This document shows, piece after piece, positions 54,149 to 62,863 of a stretch of 64,000 bases of DNA. The stretch comes from Helicobacter himalayensis (lineage in GTDB: Bacteria > Campylobacterota > Campylobacteria > Campylobacterales > Helicobacteraceae), in contig NZ_CP014991.1 of NCBI RefSeq assembly GCF_001602095.1, forward strand, positions 868,001 through 932,000. The letters run 5' to 3'. The notes under the pieces were generated by a model. It searched no databases and had not been told where the DNA came from. It was given only the letters and a program-made list of their open reading frames with translations. Position 1 is the stretch's first letter, and each line of letters starts with the position of its first letter. The position numbers and the translations under genes were made by a program.

Positions 54149-56041
54149 ATGGAATTAATCGATTTTTCACATAATGATTTGGAGCACAAGAAACAGCTTT
54201 GCGCCCAAAGTCTCGAAGCTGGCAAATATGGCACGTGCGTGGAGCTGTGCGTGGAGATTTTAAGTCAGTATCCTGAGGACACACAGAGCTGGAATCTCGC
54301 TGGACTTGTGATGTTGCAACTCAAAGACTTTGGGCGGGCGCAAGAGTATTTCGAGCAGGGGCTTAACCTTGCGCGCACGCGTTTGCAAGATTCTCAAAAG
54401 CTAATGCAAAACTTAAGCGCACAGGAGCTAAACAATAATAATGAATTACTTCAAGAATTCCAGCTAGCGTGGGGATTGTGCGAGGCTTTGTGGCTAAATT
54501 TAGCAGAATCTTTCCGCAGAAATAACGCACCTTTAGAATCTGTGAAAATCCTGCACCTCGCATTAGAGGAAATGCCCCTGTTACGCGAAAATGCGACTTT
54601 GCATTTTAATCTTGCAAAATCCTACATTGACGCGTCAATGCCCATAGAATCTGTGTCGCACTATACCACCGCCTTGCGCCTTAGCCCAAATGATTTGGGA
54701 GTGATGTTTAATCTTGCGAATGCGCAGGTGCGTTTGGAGCATTTTTCTGAAGCAATCGAGCTTTATGAGGAGGCATACAAGCGAGGATTTGTTAAGGCAG
54801 GGCTTAATTTGGCTAGCATTTACACAAAACTTGGTTACTTTTCACAAGCGCTTGAAATTTTTAAAAAAATACAACCGCATTTTAACAATGACGCGGATTT
54901 CTTCTTTAACTATGCGAATGTGTTAGGCTACACAAACGCGGATTTTGCACACGTGAAGCAATATTTTGAACGCGCCACAGAGCTAGATTCTCAAAGGGTG
55001 GATTTTTTTATCAATTACGCGCATTTTTTGCTAAAAAATCACCATTTTAGCGAAGGCTTTACATTGTATGAAATGCGAAAAAAGTTTAAAAATATGTTGC
55101 CTTTGAGTCTGCCAAATCTATGGAATCTGGGCAAAGAGGATAGACAAAGCTTTGAAAACAAAGTCGTATGTGTGCATTATGAACAGGGCTTTGGGGATTG
55201 CATTATGTTTGCGCGGTTTTTGAAAATTTTGCAAGCTTATGCTAAGGAAATAATTTTCCTCGTGCAAGAGCCGCTAAAAAGGCTCTTTGCTGATATTTTT
55301 AGCACGCAAGATTTGAGCGCACAAGATTCTTGCAATATGCCAGAGCGTGTAAATCTCGCGCCCATTAAGGTTTGCGCGAGTTTTATAGAATCTGAAAGCA
55401 TTTTTGAACGCATTGATGTGAGTATTTCTCTATTGTCTCTGCCTTTGGCGCTTGGGATAAAAACACAAAGGCAAATTAGCGCAAATGCAAATTATCTAGC
55501 ATATCAAACAATGCTTAGACGTGCGCTTGCACGGGGGAGCGATGAGGAGATTTATGGGCGTAAGCCTGATGTGCTAAAAATTGGGGTTTGCTGCGAAAGC
55601 AATTCTGAGTTTAGCGAAGTGAGGCTAAAAAATATTGAGCCAAAGGCACTTTTTGCGACTTTGCGAATGTGCTTTGGGAATCAAAAAAAGGTTGCGCTTT
55701 TTTCACTTTCAAAAGTTAGCGTAGAAAAAGAAGTGTGCGAGGAGTTTGCGCTTACTGATTGTTGTGAGCAAATGGGCGATTTTTTGGACACGAGGCAGAT
55801 TTTGGAGCGTATGGATTTGGTGATAAGCATCGACACAGCTTTAGCGCATTTAAGTGCGAGTATGGGGAAAAGCACGCTTGTATTGCTACACAAACGTTAT
55901 GATTGGCGCTATGAAAATGGTGTAAATACCTCGTGGTATGAGAATCTGCTAGGATTCACACAAAGCGAAATGGGAAAATGGGACGATGTGCTAACACATC
56001 TCTCTAGTTATCTTGCTGGCGTGTATGGGGAATATGTGTGA
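54149..56041 (+). CDS. TPR protein with C-terminal GT9-like domain
   Basis: 630 residues. The first 330 or so are tetratricopeptide repeats (for example YGTCVELCVEILSQYPEDTQSWNLAG and FSEAIELYEEAYKRGFVKAGLNLASI). The C-terminal 290 contain VVCVHYEQGFGDCIMFARFL and a final DLVISIDTALAHLSASMGKSTLVLL, the pattern of family 9 (heptosyltransferase-like) enzymes. TPR-GT9 fusions are known as putative protein or surface glycosyltransferases; substrate unknown. No signal peptide, so cytoplasmic. It ends 19 bases from the convergent pbpC. Confidence 0.83.
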   Translation: MELIDFSHNDLEHKKQLCAQSLEAGKYGTCVELCVEILSQYPEDTQSWNLAGLVMLQLKDFGRAQEYFEQGLNLARTRLQDSQKLMQNLSAQELNNNNELLQEFQLAWGLCEALWLNLAESFRRNNAPLESVKILHLALEEMPLLRENATLHFNLAKSYIDASMPIESVSHYTTALRLSPNDLGVMFNLANAQVRLEHFSEAIELYEEAYKRGFVKAGLNLASIYTKLGYFSQALEIFKKIQPHFNNDADFFFNYANVLGYTNADFAHVKQYFERATELDSQRVDFFINYAHFLLKNHHFSEGFTLYEMRKKFKNMLPLSLPNLWNLGKEDRQSFENKVVCVHYEQGFGDCIMFARFLKILQAYAKEIIFLVQEPLKRLFADIFSTQDLSAQDSCNMPERVNLAPIKVCASFIESESIFERIDVSISLLSLPLALGIKTQRQISANANYLAYQTMLRRALARGSDEEIYGRKPDVLKIGVCCESNSEFSEVRLKNIEPKALFATLRMCFGNQKKVALFSLSKVSVEKEVCEEFALTDCCEQMGDFLDTRQILERMDLVISIDTALAHLSASMGKSTLVLLHKRYDWRYENGVNTSWYENLLGFTQSEMGKWDDVLTHLSSYLAGVYGEYV

Positions 56042-56060
56042 GATTCTCTAAAGCGATCAA

Positions 56061-58460
56061 TTAGCGCACGATTTCAAAGCTTACAGAATCTTCGCTGCCA
56101 TCTTCCCCCACGACATAGATAGTATGCACGCCCGCCTCTAGTGTGCTCTCAATTGTCGTGGTTTCCGCAGACTGGGGGAAAAATTGAGAATCTATATAGA
56201 GAAAAAGCTTTTGCTTTTTGAGATTTACAAGGCGAATGATGAGCTTTTGTTTGCCTTCAAAGTCGATTGGCTCGATAATTTTAAGCCCATTACTAGGATA
56301 GAGAATCCTAAGCGTGCGCGTAGGTTTAGAGCGCAGATGCGCCTGCAAATTGATATTTTGCAAATTATAGTAATTTAACACATTTATTGGAAGATTGAGC
56401 CGTGCAATTTTGCGTGCCTGCAAGAATCTCGAATCTAGTGAATTTACCTCATTACCCTCCATATCTACCCACACGCTTTGCAAAAACGGCGAAACACGCA
56501 AAGGCGCAGAATCTATCGGATACAGCGCGCTTAAAGATTCCACGCCTAGCTCTTTTAGCTCATCACTTAACGCATAACCCGTTGGAGAATCTAGCGCGAT
56601 AGGCTTTAGCCCCTTTGGCACAAAGTCAGAATCTAGCCCTTCTAACTCACCTAAAAGCTCAAAAAGCAAGCCTCCGGCGGATTTCGCACCAAAGAGATTG
56701 CTATTTGACTCTCCCGTGAAATTTCCCACCCACACTACAAGCGTATATTTTGGCGAAGTCCCAGCCGCCCACGCGTCTTTCCTGCCGTAGCTCGTGCCAC
56801 TTTTCCATGCAAAGATTTTTTTATCTTTATGAAAATTTTCTAATCCCACGCGCTCTACACGTTCCAACCCCATAAGCGTAAGATACGCAGCGCCTTCACT
56901 TAAAAAGCGCCTTGCGGGATTGCTTGTGTTTTGCGATACTTGAATATTTTGCGCTGTTTGTGAATTTGGTGGATTCTCTAAATGACGCGGAAAATAAGAA
57001 ATCTTTTCAAACAGCCCATAATTCCCCAATCCTAAATAAATTGTGGCAATATCTTCCACGCTAAGCTCCTTTGTCCCAAGGATTAAAGACAGCCCATAGC
57101 GCGCATAGTCTTCATCGCTAAAGCCCAAAATATCTTTAAGTGTGAAAAAAAACTTCTCATAACCATACTCTTGCAACAAATGCACGAAAGGGATATTGAG
57201 CGATTGAGTGAGCGCATTTTGCGCGCTGATAAGCCCGTGATAACGCTTTGAAGCATTTTGCGGGGCAAATGCACCAAAAGAAAGTGGAATATCTATAAGT
57301 TTTGAGTAAGGGTGCAAAAGCCCTTCATCAATACTTAACGCATACAGCAGAGGTTTGAGCGTTGAACCCGGACTGCGATAGGCTTGGATTCCATCGATTT
57401 GCCCATAATTTTCCATATCAAAAAAATCCTGCGATCCTACATACGCAAGCACTTCCTTGCTTTGTGTGTCAATAAGAAGCGCACTAAGATTTGCAATGCC
57501 CTCATTTTGCAGACGTTTGGCATATTGTTTTGCACGTGATTCGAAGCGATTTTGGATTTGCTTATCAACGCTACTTGTAAGCGCATGATTTTGAGAATCC
57601 TTAAAAAGTCGCAAGGCGAGGTGTGGGGCTAAATTTTTACGCGGAACAAACCTTGAGGGGATAGGCTCATTTTTCGCAAGGCGAAGAATCTGCGCATCAA
57701 AATGCCCTTTTTTATGCAAACGCTCTAACAAAAAATTGCGCTTTGCTTTAAGCGCATTTGGGTTTTTTTCAAGGTTAATGAGTCCCGGCACATTTGGTAA
57801 AACCGCCAGAAGCGCAGCTTGCGCCCATGTGAGATTTTCTATCTGGTGTGGTTGCAAGCCAAAGTAAAAAAGCAACGCGCTAGAAAATCCAAGCAAATTA
57901 CGCCCATAAGAGGCGTTATTAAGATACAACTCCAAAATCTCATCTTTGCTATACAACCATTCAAGGCGCGTGGCGTAGATGATTTCATCGATTTTGTTTT
58001 TGTAGGTGCGGGGTTTGTTGTTAAGAAACTTTGCCACCTGCATAGTAATAGTGCTTGCTCCCGCGCGCTTAGTGTGCGAAAAATTTTTCTTTAATGTGCG
58101 CGCAATTGCCAAAAAATCCACCCCAATATGCGAAAAAAAGCGCTTGTCTTCATATTCTAACACCGCGACCTTGAGCTTATGCGGGATTGGCGCGCTAGCT
58201 TTTAGATGCCATTGCTCATTTTGGTTTAAAAACACACTTAGAAGTTCATTGTTTCTATCTAGCAAAATTTTGCTGTAATCGTGTGCAAAAGGATCGCGCG
58301 AAGTGCGAAAGTCACCAAGCAAAGAATCTGTATAAAAAAATTTATAGAAAAAATACCCTACACAAAACGCAAAGATTCCAAACGTTGCAAGTTTGAGGGA
58401 AGTTTTTACACCAACGCGCAAAGGCATTCCTTGCAGGATTTTAAAAATTTGCAGATTCAA
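56061..58460 (-). CDS. pbpC: penicillin-binding protein 1C
   Basis: 799 residues. One N-terminal helix (about 24-44), a GT51 glycosyltransferase domain with the catalytic Glu in VLEYEDKRFFSHIGVD and GASTITMQVAKFL, then a transpeptidase with SPGSTLKP (active Ser near 366) and KSGTS near 550, and a short C-terminal beta domain typical of PBP1C. The bacterial alpha-2-macroglobulin often encoded beside pbpC is elsewhere in this window (15.1-20.6 kb). An elongase/transpeptidase role in periplasmic cell-wall repair is inferred. Confidence 0.94.
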   Translation of the reverse strand: MNLQIFKILQGMPLRVGVKTSLKLATFGIFAFCVGYFFYKFFYTDSLLGDFRTSRDPFAHDYSKILLDRNNELLSVFLNQNEQWHLKASAPIPHKLKVAVLEYEDKRFFSHIGVDFLAIARTLKKNFSHTKRAGASTITMQVAKFLNNKPRTYKNKIDEIIYATRLEWLYSKDEILELYLNNASYGRNLLGFSSALLFYFGLQPHQIENLTWAQAALLAVLPNVPGLINLEKNPNALKAKRNFLLERLHKKGHFDAQILRLAKNEPIPSRFVPRKNLAPHLALRLFKDSQNHALTSSVDKQIQNRFESRAKQYAKRLQNEGIANLSALLIDTQSKEVLAYVGSQDFFDMENYGQIDGIQAYRSPGSTLKPLLYALSIDEGLLHPYSKLIDIPLSFGAFAPQNASKRYHGLISAQNALTQSLNIPFVHLLQEYGYEKFFFTLKDILGFSDEDYARYGLSLILGTKELSVEDIATIYLGLGNYGLFEKISYFPRHLENPPNSQTAQNIQVSQNTSNPARRFLSEGAAYLTLMGLERVERVGLENFHKDKKIFAWKSGTSYGRKDAWAAGTSPKYTLVVWVGNFTGESNSNLFGAKSAGGLLFELLGELEGLDSDFVPKGLKPIALDSPTGYALSDELKELGVESLSALYPIDSAPLRVSPFLQSVWVDMEGNEVNSLDSRFLQARKIARLNLPINVLNYYNLQNINLQAHLRSKPTRTLRILYPSNGLKIIEPIDFEGKQKLIIRLVNLKKQKLFLYIDSQFFPQSAETTTIESTLEAGVHTIYVVGEDGSEDSVSFEIVR

Positions 58461-58473
58461 AAAAGTGTAAAAT

Positions 58474-59046
58474 CTACACTTTGCAAAGGCGTAAGAGATT
58501 TTGTATCATTTTTTCACCCATAGGCGTGAGGATAGATTCTGGGTGAAACTGCACACCAAAGATAGGATAACTCTCGTGCTCTAGCGCCATAATTTCACCA
58601 TCACTCGTGCTAGCGGTAACCTTGAGGCATTGTGGGAGTGGAGGAATGGCGCAAAGTGAATGATAACGCGCCACCTGCATAGAATCTGGAAATCCTGCAA
58701 AAAGGCGCGAAGTCCCCTCAAGGCTTGCAAGCGAAGTTTTGCCGTGCATAATGCTTTTTGCATAGCTGACTTTTCCACCAAAGGCACACACGATAGCCTG
58801 ATGCCCCAAACACACGCCAAAAATGGGAATCTGTGCGCCAAGCTCTTTGACTGCCTCAATGCAAATGCCCGCATCTTCTGGCTTACCGGGTCCGGGTGAA
58901 AGCACAATAAGAGAGGGTTTGAGCGCGAGTATTTCTTGCACATTTAGCGCGTCATTGCGCACAACTTTAATCTCCACGCCAAAAGAACCCAAAAGCTGGT
59001 AGAGATTGTAAGAAAAGCTGTCGTAATTATCGATTAAAAGTATCAT
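58474..59046 (-). CDS. trpG: anthranilate synthase glutamine amidotransferase subunit
   Basis: 190 residues. It supplies ammonia from glutamine to TrpE. The nucleophile Cys is C79 in FGVCLGHQ, with H168 and E170 in GVQFHPES completing the triad, and SPGPGKPEDAG forming the oxyanion strand. The gene follows trpE by about 100 bases on the same strand. It might also serve aminodeoxychorismate synthase. Other trp genes are not in the window, so the usual trpEGDC(F)BA order is broken. Confidence 0.92.
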   Translation of the reverse strand: MILLIDNYDSFSYNLYQLLGSFGVEIKVVRNDALNVQEILALKPSLIVLSPGPGKPEDAGICIEAVKELGAQIPIFGVCLGHQAIVCAFGGKVSYAKSIMHGKTSLASLEGTSRLFAGFPDSMQVARYHSLCAIPPLPQCLKVTASTSDGEIMALEHESYPIFGVQFHPESILTPMGEKMIQNLLRLCKV

Positions 59047-59148
59047 TTAGGCTTCCTTTTTGTGGATTCTGTGCTCGGATTTTCGCGCTAGATTCTGAAC
59101 TAGACTCAGATAGATTGTAAAAATGCACACCTTTGGCCAAAAGAAATC

Positions 59149-60636
59149 TTAGCCTATCCCCTCTTGCGCCATCTTGGCGGCATTGAGCACGGCTCTTGCT
59201 TTGTTTTGGCACTCTTCAAATTCTTTCTCTGCTTGACTTTCTATCACAATGCCCGCACCTGAACGGATACAGAGATTTTCACCTTTTTTATACATAAGCC
59301 TAATGGCAATGCAAGTGTCCATATTCCCCGAAAAGTCAAGATACCCAATCGCCCCGCCATAAATCCCGCGCTCACTTCCTTCCAACTCGTGGATAATCTC
59401 GCACGCGCGGATTTTTGGCGCACCGCTAAGCGTGCCAGCAGGTAAAATCGCCGCGATTGCATCAAGGGCATTTTTACCCTCTGCGATTTGCGCACTAATA
59501 GTCGAGCCAATATGCATAATGTGAGAATTGCGTTGGATTCCCATATATTTTTCAACCTTCACGCTCCCAATTTGCGCTATTTTCCCAAGGTCATTGCGCC
59601 CTAAATCAACAAGCATATTATGCTCTGCAAGCTCTTTTTCATCGCTTAGCAATTCTTCTTCAAGGCGTTTATCTTCCGCTTCATCACTCCCACGCGGACG
59701 CGAGCCAGCCAGCGGGTAAGTATAAAGCTTAGTATTTTCTAGCTTCACAAGCGTCTCAGGCGAGGCTCCGGCAAGCTCAATATCATCACTGCAAAAATAA
59801 AACATATAAGGCGAAGGGCTAGAAACGCGCAAGATTCTATACACATCAAAAAGGCTGCCTTGCGCCTTTGCGCGCAGTGGATTTGAAAGCACAACCTGAA
59901 AAATATCGCCCTCCTTTATGTATTCCTTTGCTGTTTCTATCATTTGAGAGAATTGTGCTTTGTTAAAATCCGCCTTTGGCTCTTCAAAAAGCTCTAAAGG
60001 CGCAATCTCGCATTTTTTACCACTATGCAAAAGCGCACGTAGAGAAGCTAGCTTTTCCACACCTTGTGCGTAGCTAGATTCTAAATTTTCAAGCTCAATA
60101 TTTGTGATGAGCACAATTTTTTGCTTAAAATTATCAAACGCAAGAAGCGTATCAAAAAGCATCAAATCCACATCGTTAAACTCGCTATTTTGCGCGCTAA
60201 AATCAAGGCGCGATTCCACATAGCGGATATATTCATAAGAAAAATATCCCACAAGCCCACCACTTAAAGGTGGCAAACACTCTATTTTGGGGCTTTTATA
60301 ACGCGCCAAAATCTCTTCAATTGCCTTTTTTGGCTCGCCGCTAAACTGCTTAGTTCCTTGAGAATCCTTAATGCAAATGTCCCAATTTTTACACACAATC
60401 TCTAAACTAGGCTCAAATCCTAAAAAGCTCCAACGACCCCAACGTTCTCTATCTTCGACACTTTCTAGTAAAAACACATGCTTTGAGTGCGCTTTTAAGA
60501 TTCTAAGTGCTTCAATGGGCGTCAAAAAGTCAGAAAAAAGCTCTCTTACGATAGGCACACGCTTATAGGTGCTAAGATTTGGGATTTGCAAGATTTGTTC
60601 CAAACTCGGATAAATAACATTATGTGTGTTTTGCAT
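59149..60636 (-). CDS. trpE: anthranilate synthase component I
   Basis: 495 residues. It converts chorismate to anthranilate. LLESVED at residues 56-62 is the tryptophan feedback site (LLES), which favours TrpE over PabB. The chorismate-binding domain has ASPETLVKLENTKLYTYPLAGSRPR, IMHIGSTISAQI and GAPKIRACEIIHELE, and ends with IRSGAGIVIESQAEKEFEE. Directly downstream is trpG. Confidence 0.94.
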   Translation of the reverse strand: MQNTHNVIYPSLEQILQIPNLSTYKRVPIVRELFSDFLTPIEALRILKAHSKHVFLLESVEDRERWGRWSFLGFEPSLEIVCKNWDICIKDSQGTKQFSGEPKKAIEEILARYKSPKIECLPPLSGGLVGYFSYEYIRYVESRLDFSAQNSEFNDVDLMLFDTLLAFDNFKQKIVLITNIELENLESSYAQGVEKLASLRALLHSGKKCEIAPLELFEEPKADFNKAQFSQMIETAKEYIKEGDIFQVVLSNPLRAKAQGSLFDVYRILRVSSPSPYMFYFCSDDIELAGASPETLVKLENTKLYTYPLAGSRPRGSDEAEDKRLEEELLSDEKELAEHNMLVDLGRNDLGKIAQIGSVKVEKYMGIQRNSHIMHIGSTISAQIAEGKNALDAIAAILPAGTLSGAPKIRACEIIHELEGSERGIYGGAIGYLDFSGNMDTCIAIRLMYKKGENLCIRSGAGIVIESQAEKEFEECQNKARAVLNAAKMAQEGIG

Positions 60637-60639
60637 CGA

Positions 60640-61278
60640 TTACTCCAAACTTTTATACATTTCGCAGCCTTCTTGCAAGCCCATATCACAGCTTTGCCCA
60701 AAGAAGCTTTTTGCAGTGAGCCTGTTTTTTTCAACTCCCCTACCCTTGTGATACATTCTACCCAGATTCACACACGCTGTGGCACTTCCACCAATGCAGG
60801 CTTTTTCATACAAACTTGCTGCATAAGCGACATCTTTGCTTACAAGTATGCCCCGCTCTACCATACGCGCGAGATTATTACAAGAATCTGCCTCGCCTTT
60901 AGAACACGCTGCTTGATAGAATCTAAACGCAACTTGATAGCTTTGTCTCACGCCCAAGCCCTCTTCATATAGCCCGCCAAGATTCGTGCAAGAAAGCAAA
61001 TGTCCCTGCTCACAAGCGACTTTGTAATAATATGAGGCTTTGGAATACCAATGCTCGCCACGCTCGCCCTTTGCATACAACACACCAATTTTGTAGCAGT
61101 CCTCGATATTCCCGCTCGCGCAAGTCTCTTTAAGTGCTTTAATGGCTTGTGTGAGCTGTGGAGATTCGTAATGTTTAGAGCTACCATCTGCAAGTTGCGA
61201 AGTTTTTTGCAATTTTTTATTACACGCACCTAGAAAGACGATTAATACGCCTAAAATTAGGATTTTTGCTATTTTCAT
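60640..61278 (-). CDS. Sel1-repeat (Hcp-like) lipoprotein
   Basis: 212 residues. A lipoprotein signal (VFLGACNKK, Cys near 19) is followed by about five Sel1-type helical repeats of 36 residues with paired cysteines (ACEQGHLLSCTNLGGLYEEG, ACSKGEADSCNNLA), like the Helicobacter cysteine-rich proteins. Hcp proteins are secreted or surface-exposed and bind host or cell-wall ligands. The sibling at 61.3-61.9 kb lies 18 bases upstream. Function unknown beyond the family. Confidence 0.88.
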   Translation of the reverse strand: MKIAKILILGVLIVFLGACNKKLQKTSQLADGSSKHYESPQLTQAIKALKETCASGNIEDCYKIGVLYAKGERGEHWYSKASYYYKVACEQGHLLSCTNLGGLYEEGLGVRQSYQVAFRFYQAACSKGEADSCNNLARMVERGILVSKDVAYAASLYEKACIGGSATACVNLGRMYHKGRGVEKNRLTAKSFFGQSCDMGLQEGCEMYKSLE

Positions 61279-61296
61279 ACCTTTCCTCGCGCTAGA

Positions 61297-61917
61297 TTAT
61301 TTGAGATTGAGCTGTTTGTATTTATCACAACCGAGTTGATAGCCAAAGTCGCAAGAAAGCCCAAAATATTCTTTCCCCATATTTTTGTCTTTTTTCACGC
61401 CTTTGCCCTCCATCGCTAAAACTGCGAGATTGTAGCAACCTTTGGGACTTTTGCCAATGCAAGCATCAGTATAATAAAGCCCTGCTTGCACGGGGTCTTT
61501 TTTCTCTATTCCATAGCCATTTTCAAACATCACACCTAAATTATTGCACGCATCCGCATTGCCCCTCTGGCAAGACATATCATACAGTTCTAAACTTCTT
61601 TGGTAATCCTGCCTCACGCCAAAACCTTGAAAAAATAAAACACCCAAATTATTGCACGCTGGCAAATACCCCGCATTGCACGCACTTTCATAATAACTCA
61701 CACTTTTATGATAATCCTGCTTAATATTTTCACCATCGCTATACAAAATTCCAAGCTCATAGCACGAGGACACATCGCCATTATCACAGCTTTGCGCAAA
61801 AAGTTGCAATGCACGTTTTACATTTCCCTTATTAAGCTCATTGCGCGCTTCTTTATCGCTAGCCGTTAGCACATTTGCAAAGACGCATAAAAGCACTGCA
61901 TAAATACAATGTTTCAT
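61297..61917 (-). CDS. Sel1-repeat (Hcp-like) secreted protein
   Basis: 206 residues. A normal signal peptide (MKHCIYAVLLCVFANVLTAS) without a lipobox, then Sel1 repeats with Cys pairs (SCDNGDVSSCYELGILYSDG, ACNAGYLPACNNLGVLFFQG). Same architecture as its downstream neighbour, so the pair probably arose by tandem duplication with one copy periplasmic and one lipid-anchored. Confidence 0.88.
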   Translation of the reverse strand: MKHCIYAVLLCVFANVLTASDKEARNELNKGNVKRALQLFAQSCDNGDVSSCYELGILYSDGENIKQDYHKSVSYYESACNAGYLPACNNLGVLFFQGFGVRQDYQRSLELYDMSCQRGNADACNNLGVMFENGYGIEKKDPVQAGLYYTDACIGKSPKGCYNLAVLAMEGKGVKKDKNMGKEYFGLSCDFGYQLGCDKYKQLNLK

Positions 61918-62098
61918 TCTTACTTCTCCTTTAGCCCAAAGCTCTCCTAAGGCAAATCAGCGCGACATTCTAGCAAAATAAAGCTACAAAAAGGCAATTT
62001 AAATATATTTTGTGTGCAAAATTTTATTTTTAAAGATTCTCATTAATCACAGCATTATAAAATCTAGCACACCATATTTTACACAAGGAAGGAAGCTC

Positions 62099-62845
62099 AT
62101 GCAAGAACAAAAAAAAGTGTATTTTTTCTCCACCTGTATTGGTGCTGCGACGTGTTCGAATACCTGCATAAATGCTATTAAGCTTTTGCAAAAGGAAGGT
62201 GTTGAAGTCATTTTCAAAAAAGACCAAACCTGTTGCGGACAACCCACTTTCAACTCTGGCTATTATGAGGAAACCAAAAAAATCGCCCTGCATACTATGG
62301 AACTTTTCAAACAAGATATTCCTATTGTTCTGCCAAGTGGTTCATGCACCGGAATGCTAAGGATTGATTATCTTGAGCTTTTTAAGAACACGGAATACGA
62401 GGAGCGCGCGCGCAAGTTTTGCTCTCGAATCTATGAGTTAAGCGAATATCTCATCAAAATCGGCGCAAGCTACGAAGACAAGGGCGCACCTGTTTCTATC
62501 ACTTGGCATAGCAATTGCCACGCACTGCGCGTTGCAAAATGTGTAGATTCTGCAAAAACACTTTTAAGAAGTTTGAAAAATGTGGAGCTTATCGAGTTAG
62601 AGCGTGAAGAGGAATGTTGCGGTTTTGGTGGGACATTTAGTGTCAAAGAACCTGAAATTTCAAACATAATGGTAAGTCGCAAAATCGAAGACATAAAAGC
62701 GCGCAACGTGGAATATATAATCGCCGGCGATGCAGGTTGTGGGCTTAATATCAGCGGTGCGATGAAAAAACAAGGTGTAGGTGTAAAATATATGCACCTA
62801 TACGACTTCCTTGCCACGCGCATTGGTATTGCGGATTCTAAGTAG
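62099..62845 (+). CDS. lutA: L-lactate utilisation Fe-S protein LutA
   Basis: 248 residues from ATG 62099, which has AAGGAAGG upstream; 29 more residues back to 62012 are rejected. Two CCG domains: a TCCGQPTFNSGYY motif near residue 42 and ECCGFGGTFSVKEPE near residue 180, the iron-sulfur binding pattern of LutA and GlpC. With LutB and LutC it oxidises L-lactate; H. pylori has the equivalent operon. 18 bases before lutB. Confidence 0.93.
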   Translation: MQEQKKVYFFSTCIGAATCSNTCINAIKLLQKEGVEVIFKKDQTCCGQPTFNSGYYEETKKIALHTMELFKQDIPIVLPSGSCTGMLRIDYLELFKNTEYEERARKFCSRIYELSEYLIKIGASYEDKGAPVSITWHSNCHALRVAKCVDSAKTLLRSLKNVELIELEREEECCGFGGTFSVKEPEISNIMVSRKIEDIKARNVEYIIAGDAGCGLNISGAMKKQGVGVKYMHLYDFLATRIGIADSK

Positions 62846-62863
62846 ATTTTATAAGGAGGGAAA

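Noticed and set aside
59027-59212. A 61-residue open frame between trpE and trpG
   Set aside because: It overlaps the end of trpE, is Arg/Ser-rich with no ribosome binding site, and ends inside trpG. It looks like a shadow of trpE and the gap.
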